A stretch of DNA of 64,000 nucleotides from Mycolicibacterium peregrinum (lineage in GTDB: Bacteria; Actinomycetota; Actinomycetes; Mycobacteriales; Mycobacteriaceae), in contig NZ_LQPP01000038.1 of assembly GCF_002102345.1 (NCBI RefSeq), forward strand, positions 1 through 64,000. Direction: 5' to 3'. The translations under genes were made by a program, and so were the position numbers. The notes below the pieces were generated by a model that was given only the letters and a program-made list of their open reading frames with translations, was not told the origin of the DNA and made no database searches. Positions 35,150 to 41,370 of this stretch are shown here, piece by piece (position 1 is the stretch's first letter; each line of letters opens with the position of its first letter).

Positions 35150-35482
35150 TCAGTGCGCGCGTGGGCCGTACATGATCACGGCGACGCCGGCCAGGCAGAC
35201 CAGGGCGCCGATGATGTCCCAGCGGTCGGGTCGAAACCCGTCCAGCGCCATGCCCCAGGCCAGTGAGCCGGCGACGAACACGCCGCCGTAGGCGGCCAGG
35301 ATCCGGCCGAAATGCGCATCCGGCTGCAGGGTGGCGACAAACCCGTAGATTCCGAGTGCGATGACGCCGAGCCCGGCCCATAGCCAGCCGCGTTGCTCGC
35401 GCACACCTTGCCAGATCAGCCACGCGCCTCCGATTTCGGCGACCGCGGCCAACACGAACAACAGGATTGAACGGATCACCAT
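35150..35482 (-). CDS. UPF0060/YnfA family membrane protein
   Basis: A 110-residue protein with four membrane helices and family motifs EIGGAWLIWQG, GIYGFVATLQPDAHFGRILAAYGGVFV and WGMALDGFRPDRWDIIGA. YnfA proteins resemble small multidrug resistance transporters. The length is exactly the family's usual one. It lies in the MerR-promoter operon, 10 bp after the cysteine-rich membrane protein gene, and resembles Rv2639c, which adjoins arsenic genes in M. tuberculosis. Confidence 0.88.
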   Translation of the reverse strand: MVIRSILLFVLAAVAEIGGAWLIWQGVREQRGWLWAGLGVIALGIYGFVATLQPDAHFGRILAAYGGVFVAGSLAWGMALDGFRPDRWDIIGALVCLAGVAVIMYGPRAH

Positions 35483-35492
35483 GGTGATGACC

Positions 35493-35825
35493 CTAGGAGA
35501 CCTGGCCGGGCACTGGGGCCGCTGCCGGCTGTGATCGTCGGCACCGGCAACTGGTGTTCGTGTTCGGACGAGTGCACTGGCAGGTGTCGGCTCCGCGTCG
35601 GCGGTAGGCGCGGATCTGTGACACGACCACCCCGACGACTCCGACGGCGATGAGCGCGAATCCGAGTGGCTCTAGCCACCGGGAACCGACGAGCAGCATG
35701 CCACCGCCGGCGATGCCGGCCGCGGCCAGCAGTGGCACGACCACACAGCAGCCCACACATGCCAGCGCCCCGACGCCGATCGATGCCCACCACGCCTTGC
35801 GGGCGCGGTCGTCAGCAGCAGCCAC
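35493..35825 (-). CDS. Cysteine-rich small membrane protein, MerT/MerF-like candidate
   Basis: A 110-residue protein. Two membrane helices (about 10-36 and 42-66) enclose the vicinal cysteines of ACVGCCVVVPLLAAAGIAG, the arrangement used by MerT/MerF mercury importers. A cytosolic tail follows with six more Cys/Arg-rich positions (CQCTRPNTNTSCRCRR), which could pass metal on. The GTG start at 35825 overlaps the merR-like stop by 14 bp. Function as a metal importer is an inference; no mercuric reductase is in the window. Confidence 0.62.
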   Translation of the reverse strand: MAAADDRARKAWWASIGVGALACVGCCVVVPLLAAAGIAGGGMLLVGSRWLEPLGFALIAVGVVGVVVSQIRAYRRRGADTCQCTRPNTNTSCRCRRSQPAAAPVPGQVS

Positions 35826-36264
35826 CGGTGCCGCCTTTCGTCTCGTTGTCGGGTTCTGCGGTGAATGGTAGTGGGCAGCAGGGGCTTTCGGCGCAGGCGA
35901 GGAGGTCGTCACAGCCCGCGGCGAGCGCAGCACGCAGCGTGTCGCGCACGGCGGTAAGTTCGGCGAGCTTCTGGTCGACCTCGGCCAGTTTGGTGGCCGC
36001 CCGGGTGTGTAGTCCGGCCTCGGAGCGGCTACCGAGTCGGGTGGCGGCCAACAGGTCGGCGACTTCGTCGAGGGTGAAGCCCAACCGTTGCGCGGCCTTG
36101 ATCACCCGCATCATGGTCACGGTTTCCGGTGGGTATAGGCGGTGTCCACCCAGTGATCGCTGCGGCTGGCGCAGCAGGCCGCGTCGCTCGTAGTAGCGCA
36201 GCGTCTCGGTGTTGACCCCGGCTGCGGCCGCGACCTGCCCGCTGCGCAATCCGCTGTCGCTCAC
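35812..36264 (-). CDS. MerR-family thiol/metal-responsive regulator
   Basis: A 150-residue regulator with the MerR helix-turn-helix (AAAAGVNTETLRYYERRGLL, then SLGGHRLYP), a dimerisation helix and a cysteine-rich end: AGCDDLLACAESPCC and a final GGCC. The cysteines after the long helix resemble the metal-binding loop of Hg(II)/Cd(II)-sensing MerR proteins. It is second in its operon (ATGA overlap with the gene before it). A MerR-type promoter with a 20-bp spacer precedes the operon, so it is probably autoregulated. Confidence 0.85.
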   Translation of the reverse strand: MSDSGLRSGQVAAAAGVNTETLRYYERRGLLRQPQRSLGGHRLYPPETVTMMRVIKAAQRLGFTLDEVADLLAATRLGSRSEAGLHTRAATKLAEVDQKLAELTAVRDTLRAALAAGCDDLLACAESPCCPLPFTAEPDNETKGGTGGCC

Positions 36265-36605
36265 CGCGTCTGCCCCGTCGTCATGTCACCGATCCGCTGT
36301 GCGAGGGCGTCGAGCACGTCGGTGTGCGACGGGGGAACGCCGATGCTTATCACCACATCCGAACCGGCCGTGTCGAAGTCGAAGCGGAAAAACGAGCAGC
36401 AGCCGACTTCGCGTGCCGCCAGGTCGCGGGCAGCGGCCTCGGCGTCGGCGGCCAGCACAAGATCCAACCGTGTGGCACTCACCCGTACCGACCGCAGCAC
36501 CGATTGACCGAATAGCCCGTCGAACTCGGCCACCCGCAACGGCCGATCAACCGTGGGTAACGAGCACGAATCGGGCACCCAACCCGTAGTTTCCTCGCTG
36601 GCCAT
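36261..36605 (-). CDS. Unknown protein with conserved CC motif, first gene of MerR operon
   Basis: A 114-residue protein. The segment AAREVGCCSFFRFDFDTAG contains vicinal cysteines beside aromatic residues, and a further Cys occurs in PDSCSLP. It is probably cytosolic with an alpha/beta fold. I do not recognise a named family. Its place directly behind a MerR-regulated promoter, and translation coupling with the regulator, suggest a metal-binding or buffering role. The ATG at 36605 coincides with the predicted transcription start. Confidence 0.68.
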   Translation of the reverse strand: MASEETTGWVPDSCSLPTVDRPLRVAEFDGLFGQSVLRSVRVSATRLDLVLAADAEAAARDLAAREVGCCSFFRFDFDTAGSDVVISIGVPPSHTDVLDALAQRIGDMTTGQTR

Positions 36606-36611
36606 ACGTCG

Positions 36612-36643
36612 ACGATAAACCCGTACCTAGGTACGGAATGCAA
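36612..36643 (-). promoter_or_regulatory. MerR-type promoter with perfect dyad
   Basis: On the minus strand TTGCAT (36638-36643) and TATCGT (36612-36617) are separated by 20 bp instead of 17. The spacer contains the perfect 16-bp palindrome CCGTACCTAGGTACGG (36621-36636). A long spacer with a central dyad is the signature of MerR-activated promoters. The ATG of the first gene is about 7 bp past the -10, so the mRNA is probably leaderless. Confidence 0.78.
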
Positions 36644-36678
36644 CCCTCAATCGGTGGCGAACGGCAGCGGGGTGGCCC

Positions 36679-37137
36679 TCAACCGTCTCGGCGGTCGGAT
36701 TGTGTTGACTGGCCGGCGGGTGGTGCGGCCGCGGTGGACAAGTTGGCGGCCAGGGCCTGGACGCGCGTGGTGATGTCGTCGCGGATGATTCGCATGCGGT
36801 CGATGCCGTCGATGCCGCGCAGGGAGGGTTCGTCGGTGTCCCACCGTTGGATGGTGGTGCCGGGATGGTCCTCGAGTTGGGCTTGGGTGCCGACGATGAC
36901 GACCAGATCGGCCTCGTCGAGCATCTGCTCGGTGAGTTGGGTGGGCTGATGGTCGCTGATGTCGACGCCGACTTCGGCCAATGCCTGCACCGATTGTTGG
37001 TTGACTGCACCCTTGGCGTGGGTGCCCGCCGAGGTCACGCGGATGTGCGGGCCGGCGATCTGCCGCATGAGCCCGGCGGCCATCACCGACTTGCCGGCGT
37101 TACTGACGCAGACGAACAACACGGATCTGTCGGCCAT
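36679..37137 (-). CDS. arsC: Arsenate-mycothiol transferase (LMW-phosphatase fold)
   Basis: A 152-residue protein with the active-site loop FVCVSNAGKSVMAA, a CX5K variant seen in corynebacterial ArsC1/ArsC2, and the C-terminal helix MRIIRDDITTRVQAL of the same group. These enzymes join arsenate to mycothiol for later reduction by mycoredoxin. It is the last gene of the minus-strand arsenic operon, behind the second arsenate reductase. The last 20 residues are low in complexity. Confidence 0.82.
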   Translation of the reverse strand: MADRSVLFVCVSNAGKSVMAAGLMRQIAGPHIRVTSAGTHAKGAVNQQSVQALAEVGVDISDHQPTQLTEQMLDEADLVVIVGTQAQLEDHPGTTIQRWDTDEPSLRGIDGIDRMRIIRDDITTRVQALAANLSTAAAPPAGQSTQSDRRDG

Positions 37138-37164
37138 ATCGGTGTTTTCCTTGGGTTTTCGCGA

Positions 37165-37833
37165 TTAGCGGGTGATGGGCACGTTCAGATCGGTCAGGAG
37201 TCGGTGGATGCGTTCTTCGATGTCGTCGCGGATCGGGCGGACCGCGTAGAGGCCTTGGCCGGCGGGGTCGGGGAGTTCCCAGTTTTCGTAGCGTTTTCCG
37301 GGGAAGATGGGGCAGGCGTCGCCGCAGCCCATGGTGATGACGACGTCGGCGGCTTGCACGATTTCGTCGGTCCAGGGTTTGGGGTATTCGCCGGTGATGT
37401 CGATCCCGACTTCGTGCATGGCCTCGATGGCGGCGGGGTTGATCTCGTTGCCGGGTTCTGACCCTCCGGACCAGGCGATCGCGTTGTCGCCGGCCAGGTG
37501 GGTGAAGAAGCCGAGGGCCATCTGGGAGCGGCCGGCGTTGTGGGTGCATAGGAACAGGACGGTCGGTTTGCCGTCGCTGATCTTGCCTTCCACCCGGGCC
37601 AGGGCGTGGAGGCGCTGGCGGGCGAACCGTTCGGCCAGCAGCGGCAGGAAGTTGGGAATGGTGGCGCGGCCGGCGAACTGGTCGTAGGACGAGCAGAGGA
37701 ACCGTTCGATGGTTTCGGTGCCGAAGGTGCCGTCGAACTCGCCGTGCAGACGGCTCGCCGCGGTTTTCAGGGCGAGTTGTTGGTCGATGGAGAGGTCGTG
37801 GCGCAGTTGGTGGGTGACGGGGCTGTCAGTCAT
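37165..37833 (-). CDS. arsC: Arsenate reductase with N-terminal helical domain
   Basis: A 222-residue protein. About 85 N-terminal residues form the three-helix domain found on actinobacterial ArsC (FDGTFGTETIERFLCSSYDQF). An LMW-phosphatase-type ArsC follows with the catalytic loop FLCTHNAGRSQMA and the redox cysteine region TMGCGDACPIFPG, then the WELPDPAGQ segment. It reduces As(V) to As(III) with thiol help. Its start overlaps the acr3 stop by 8 bp. Confidence 0.88.
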   Translation of the reverse strand: MTDSPVTHQLRHDLSIDQQLALKTAASRLHGEFDGTFGTETIERFLCSSYDQFAGRATIPNFLPLLAERFARQRLHALARVEGKISDGKPTVLFLCTHNAGRSQMALGFFTHLAGDNAIAWSGGSEPGNEINPAAIEAMHEVGIDITGEYPKPWTDEIVQAADVVITMGCGDACPIFPGKRYENWELPDPAGQGLYAVRPIRDDIEERIHRLLTDLNVPITR

Positions 37834-38944
37834 CGGCTGGTTCCGTTCTCGTCGTCGAGCCGGTGGGCAGGTGTTGGGAGGTGTGGTGGCTGAACCGATT
37901 ACGTAGCGCCAGCGAGACGTAGACCAATCCGACCAGGACCGGGACTTCGATGAGCGGGCCGACGACCCCGGCCAGCGCTTGGCCGGAGGTGGCGCCGTAG
38001 GTGGCGATCGCCACGGCGATGGCCAGTTCGAAGTTGTTGCCGGCGGCGGTGAACGCCAGGGTGGTGGTGCGCTCATAACCCAGATCCAACAGCGTGCCGA
38101 GCAGGTAGCCCCCGCCCCACATGACGGCGAAGTACGCCAACAGAGGTAGGGCGATGCGGGCGACGTCCCAGGGTTGGTGGGTGATCTGATCGCCTTGCAG
38201 GGCAAAGAGAATCACGATGGTGAACAGCAGACCGTAGAGGGCCCATGGGCCGATCGTCGGTAGGAACTTGGCCTCATACCAGTCGCGGCCCTTGGTTTTC
38301 TCGCCGATGCGGCGGGACAGGTAGCCGGCCAATAGCGGGATGCCGAGGAAGATGAGTACGGATTTGGCGATCTGCCACGGTGAGGTGTCGATGGTGGTTT
38401 GTTCCAGGCCGAGCCAGCCGGGCAACACCGACAAGTAGAACCAGCCCAGCACGGCGAACATGATGACTTGGAAGATCGAGTTGAGCGCGACGAGGACGGC
38501 GGCGGCTTCGCGGTCTCCGCAGGCCAGGTCGTTCCAGATGATGACCATGGCGATGCAGCGGGCCAGTCCGACGATGATCAGGCCGGTGCGGTATTCGGGC
38601 AGGTCGGGCAGTAGCAGCCAGGCGAGTGCGAACATCAGCGCGGGTCCGAGCACCCAGTTCAGGACCAGTGAGGAGAGCAGGAGTTTGCGGTCGCCGGTGA
38701 CGGTGTCGAGGCGGTCGTAGCGGACTTTCGCCAGCACCGGATACATCATGATCAACAGGCCCAGGGCGATCGGCAGCGAAATCCCGTCGATCTGAACCTT
38801 TTCCAGAGCGGTGTTCAGGCCGGGGATCCAGCGGCCCAGCAGCAGCCCTGCGACCATGGCCGCGCCGATCCATAAGGGCAGGAACCGGTCGAGGGTGGAG
38901 AGCTTGCCGACGACCGCTGGAGGGGATGTGGTGGTGTCGGTCAT
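37826..38944 (-). CDS. acr3: Arsenite efflux permease Acr3
   Basis: A 372-residue integral membrane protein with ten helices. The Acr3 family signatures are present: IMMYPVLAKVRYD, GLARCIAMVIIWNDLACGD (conserved Cys) and FTAAGNNFELAIAVAIATYG. It exports arsenite produced by the two reductases. It overlaps arsR by 4 bp (ATGA) and arsC by 8 bp, so arsR-acr3-arsC-arsC is one operon. Confidence 0.93.
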   Translation of the reverse strand: MTDTTTSPPAVVGKLSTLDRFLPLWIGAAMVAGLLLGRWIPGLNTALEKVQIDGISLPIALGLLIMMYPVLAKVRYDRLDTVTGDRKLLLSSLVLNWVLGPALMFALAWLLLPDLPEYRTGLIIVGLARCIAMVIIWNDLACGDREAAAVLVALNSIFQVIMFAVLGWFYLSVLPGWLGLEQTTIDTSPWQIAKSVLIFLGIPLLAGYLSRRIGEKTKGRDWYEAKFLPTIGPWALYGLLFTIVILFALQGDQITHQPWDVARIALPLLAYFAVMWGGGYLLGTLLDLGYERTTTLAFTAAGNNFELAIAVAIATYGATSGQALAGVVGPLIEVPVLVGLVYVSLALRNRFSHHTSQHLPTGSTTRTEPADD

Positions 38945-39321
38945 GCCGATACTCCCGCCACGGTGTGGGCGGTGGTCGCGCCGAGGAGCACGGCCAGGCT
39001 GGCCAGCGCTTCGGGCACCACGGCGTAATACACCCACGACGCCCGGCGCTGCGAGGTCAGCAATCCAGCGTCCCGCAGCACTTTGAGGTGATGGCTGATG
39101 GTCGGCTGGGAGACTTCCAGCCCGGGTGAGATGTCACAGACGCAGGCCTCGCTGCCGGCGTGGCTGGCGATCGCCGAGAACAGCTGCAGCCGCACCGGAT
39201 CGGCCAGCGCCTTGAGCTTGACCGCCATATCCGCCGCCACCGCCGCCGATATGGGTTCGTGCAGCAGGGCGCCCGGAGGGCAACACACTTGATCGGCCAA
39301 CATCTCCCGGGACTTCGACAT
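38941..39321 (-). CDS. arsR: ArsR-family arsenic repressor
   Basis: A 126-residue winged-helix protein. An N-terminal Cys pair (ADQVCCPPGA) and a Cys pair before the recognition helix (SEACVCDISP) match the arsenite site of actinobacterial ArsR (Cys15/16/55 in Corynebacterium). The DNA-binding segment is VSQPTISHHLKVLRDAGLL. It heads the acr3 operon and should bind the dyad just upstream. Confidence 0.88.
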   Translation of the reverse strand: MSKSREMLADQVCCPPGALLHEPISAAVAADMAVKLKALADPVRLQLFSAIASHAGSEACVCDISPGLEVSQPTISHHLKVLRDAGLLTSQRRASWVYYAVVPEALASLAVLLGATTAHTVAGVSA

Positions 39322-39324
39322 ACA

Positions 39325-39344
39325 TCGATATTGACAGCTATCGA
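39325..39344. promoter_or_regulatory. ArsR operator
   Basis: TCGATA-N8-TATCGA lies immediately upstream of the arsR ATG (39321). The half-site TATCGAAT recurs at the cadI promoter (40444-40452). The position over the start region fits autorepression. Confidence 0.6.
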
Positions 39345-39363
39345 ATCAGATGGCAAATGAACG

Positions 39364-39876
39364 TCAGGTGAAGATGAGCTGGGCCGCGTGGAAGTCGAAA
39401 TGGCGCCCTGGGTAGCGGTAGACGTCTTCGAGCGTCATGTAATCGGAGAAGAACGGATCCCATCCCGGCGGGAAGTGCATGCCGCGGCGCAGGGAGTCGT
39501 CGGTTTCTCGGGCGAGTCGTTGTTGCAGCGCGGCGATGACCCGGTCGAGTTTGGCGCCCATCCTGACCCGGTTGTAAACCAGGGCGGCGGCACACGATCC
39601 GTAGTAGTTGACGTGATGAAACGGCGTGGTCGCGGCGTTGAGCACCCGGGCGTAGGTGACGCTGACGCGGTCAGGCAGTCGGCCCATCACCCGCACCAGG
39701 GGCAGCAGTCGCTGCACGACCATGTAGCCGAACACCATGTGGAACAGCAATTGCTCGTTGGTCCAACGGGTTCCGCGCGTCGGGGCGCCCCAGTCGTCGG
39801 GACCGGCGGCCGCCAGTAGCTGGTGAAACGTGACACGCGCGCGCTCCAGATCGGCAGCGATGGCGTCGCGGTCCAT
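39364..39876 (-). CDS. DinB/mycothiol-S-transferase-like protein
   Basis: A 170-residue four-helix-bundle protein of the DinB superfamily. Metal-binding histidines are in LLFHMVFGY and near the end in HFDFHAAQLIF. Actinobacterial DinB proteins often transfer mycothiol or act on thiol adducts, so a role linking mycothiol to arsenic or electrophile detoxification is plausible but not shown. It lies between cadI and arsR on the same strand. Confidence 0.72.
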   Translation of the reverse strand: MDRDAIAADLERARVTFHQLLAAAGPDDWGAPTRGTRWTNEQLLFHMVFGYMVVQRLLPLVRVMGRLPDRVSVTYARVLNAATTPFHHVNYYGSCAAALVYNRVRMGAKLDRVIAALQQRLARETDDSLRRGMHFPPGWDPFFSDYMTLEDVYRYPGRHFDFHAAQLIFT

Positions 39877-39939
39877 GCCCCGATCATGCGCCTACCGCGG
39901 CCCGTGTGGCCACGGCCGCGGCAGGTCGCGAACGGTCGG

Positions 39940-40416
39940 CTAGCAGCAGGATGCTGCGGCTTGATCTGACTCCTTGGATGCGCCGCCGCAGCACACATCA
40001 CCGTCACCCTCACTGGATTCGTCGAGGTGCTGTGGGCTGGCGCCGAATGTGTCGGAGTCGGCCAGCACGGTGTAGACCTCCCATTTCTCCCCGGCCGGGC
40101 CGGTCACCCAGACCTTGTCCTGGGTGGCGAAGCAACAGGTGGTGCCGATCTCCTCGTCGGTGAACAGCCCCTCGCCGGTCAGCCGGGCGATCTCGGCATG
40201 GACGGCTTCCCTGGACTCCACCTCGACGCCGAGGTGGTTGATGGTGCCGCCCTTACCGGGGTTTTCCAGCAGCACCAGCTTCAGCGGCGGCTCGGTGACG
40301 GCGAAGTTGGCATAGCCCGGCTTCACCTTCGCCGGAGTGGTGTTGAACAGCTTGGAGTAGAACGTGATCGCCTCATCGAGATCATCAACATTGAGGGCGA
40401 GTTGAACACGGGACAT
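39940..40416 (-). CDS. cadI: ArsI/CadI-type metal-induced dioxygenase-fold protein
   Basis: A 158-residue protein of the glyoxalase/dioxygenase (vicinal oxygen chelate) fold, close to M. tuberculosis CadI. The metal ligand segments are VQLALNVDDLDEAI and INHLGVEVES, and the vicinal cysteines of GTTCCFATQDKVWV are the substrate site of ArsI C-As lyases, which demethylate organoarsenicals. The C-terminus is rich in cysteine (GDVCCGG and a final SCC). It is divergent from an arsR gene with shared operators. Confidence 0.88.
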   Translation of the reverse strand: MSRVQLALNVDDLDEAITFYSKLFNTTPAKVKPGYANFAVTEPPLKLVLLENPGKGGTINHLGVEVESREAVHAEIARLTGEGLFTDEEIGTTCCFATQDKVWVTGPAGEKWEVYTVLADSDTFGASPQHLDESSEGDGDVCCGGASKESDQAAASCC

Positions 40417-40438
40417 AATCCGCCTCCTCTAGGGCTGA

Positions 40439-40495
40439 GACATATATCGAATTGACGCGTCGACCTCAGGATGCCACCTTTTTGATATATGTCAA
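40439..40495. promoter_or_regulatory. Divergent cadI/arsR operators
   Basis: GACATATATCGA (40439-40450) and TTGATATATGTCAA (40482-40495) are inverted copies of one ATATATC-type element on either side of the divergent promoters. The second is an almost perfect palindrome. AT-rich sites of this kind are typical of ArsR/SmtB repressors. Confidence 0.65.
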
Positions 40496-40516
40496 GATTG
40501 GTGGCAGGATGGGGTC

Positions 40517-40876
40517 ATGCCCAAAGCGCTGCCCGTGATCGACATGTCCGCGCCGGTATGCTGCGCCCCGGTAGCCGCGGGCCCGATCAGCGACGACGAC
40601 GCCCTGGCGGTGGCGATGCGCCTGAAGGCGCTCGCCGACCCGATGCGGGTCAAAATCATGTCTCTACTGTTCAGTTCGCGCCCCGGCGAGGAGACCAGCG
40701 GGGAACTGGCCGGGGCGCTCGACTTGAGCGAATCCACCGTCAGCCACCACCTGGGCCAACTCCGCAAAGCCGGGCTGGTGATCTCCGACCGTCGCGGCAT
40801 GAACGTCTTTCACCGCGTCAAACCCGAAGCGCTCCAAGCACTCTGCGTGGTGCTCGACCCCGACTGCTGCACTTAG
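40517..40876 (+). CDS. ArsR-family repressor, second copy
   Basis: A 119-residue winged-helix protein with SESTVSHHLGQLRKAGLV as DNA-binding region. Cysteine pairs occur at both ends (APVCCAP and PDCCT), unlike the other ArsR of this element, so metal specificity may differ. It is divergent from cadI and resembles the ArsR proteins next to cadI in M. tuberculosis. It probably controls cadI and itself. No gene follows it on its strand. Confidence 0.85.
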   Translation: MPKALPVIDMSAPVCCAPVAAGPISDDDALAVAMRLKALADPMRVKIMSLLFSSRPGEETSGELAGALDLSESTVSHHLGQLRKAGLVISDRRGMNVFHRVKPEALQALCVVLDPDCCT

Positions 40877-40956
40877 CCGACAGGTGAGCTGGACACCGTC
40901 GCCGCGCGCGCGGGTCAGCTGGGATGCTCCGGAATGACCGCCCCACGGTGAGATGA

Positions 40957-41370
40957 TCAGGTGATCTGTTCGTGAAGGGTGTCGAGTTGGCCGTAGAGCA
41001 GCTCGATCGTTGATTGTTGTTCTGCCACGGTGGCTTTGAGTGCGGCGATCTCTTTGTCTTTGGCGGCGAGCCGGTGGCGCAGCGCAGCGTCGATGCTGGT
41101 TTCGCGGCCGGCCGGTGCTGGCTGGCGGGCGGCGGGGCGGTCGCGGTACTGCTTGATGAGGGCCACCAGGTCGTCGTGTTTGTAGATGGTCTTGCGGGAC
41201 ACCTTGGCGCGGCGGGACACGGTGGAGAAGTTGATGTCGGCGTTGGTCTTGCGCAGGTAGGCGATCGCTTTTTCGACGGCACGCCGCTTCTCATCGCTGC
41301 GGCCGTCGCGGTATTCGGCCAGCGCATTCAGTGCTTTCTGGGTGGGTGGCGGCGGCTTGGGGCGACTCAT
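40957..41370 (-). CDS. TnpC-like protein (DUF6262)
   Basis: A 137-residue protein. The region KAIAYLRKTNADINFSTVSRRAKVSRKTIYKHDDL is a helix-turn-helix of the DUF6262 type, followed by a coiled coil (AALKATVAEQQSTIELLYGQLDTLHEQ). Tn554 encodes an analogous small TnpC that influences orientation and frequency of transposition. Its start overlaps the tnpB-like stop by 4 bp, so it is the last gene of the transposition operon. Confidence 0.8.
   Translation of the reverse strand: MSRPKPPPPTQKALNALAEYRDGRSDEKRRAVEKAIAYLRKTNADINFSTVSRRAKVSRKTIYKHDDLVALIKQYRDRPAARQPAPAGRETSIDAALRHRLAAKDKEIAALKATVAEQQSTIELLYGQLDTLHEQIT

Noticed and set aside
35493..36605. Classical mercury resistance operon
   Set aside because: No mercuric reductase or organomercurial lyase sequence is found in the window; only the regulator and a MerT/MerF-like protein point that way.
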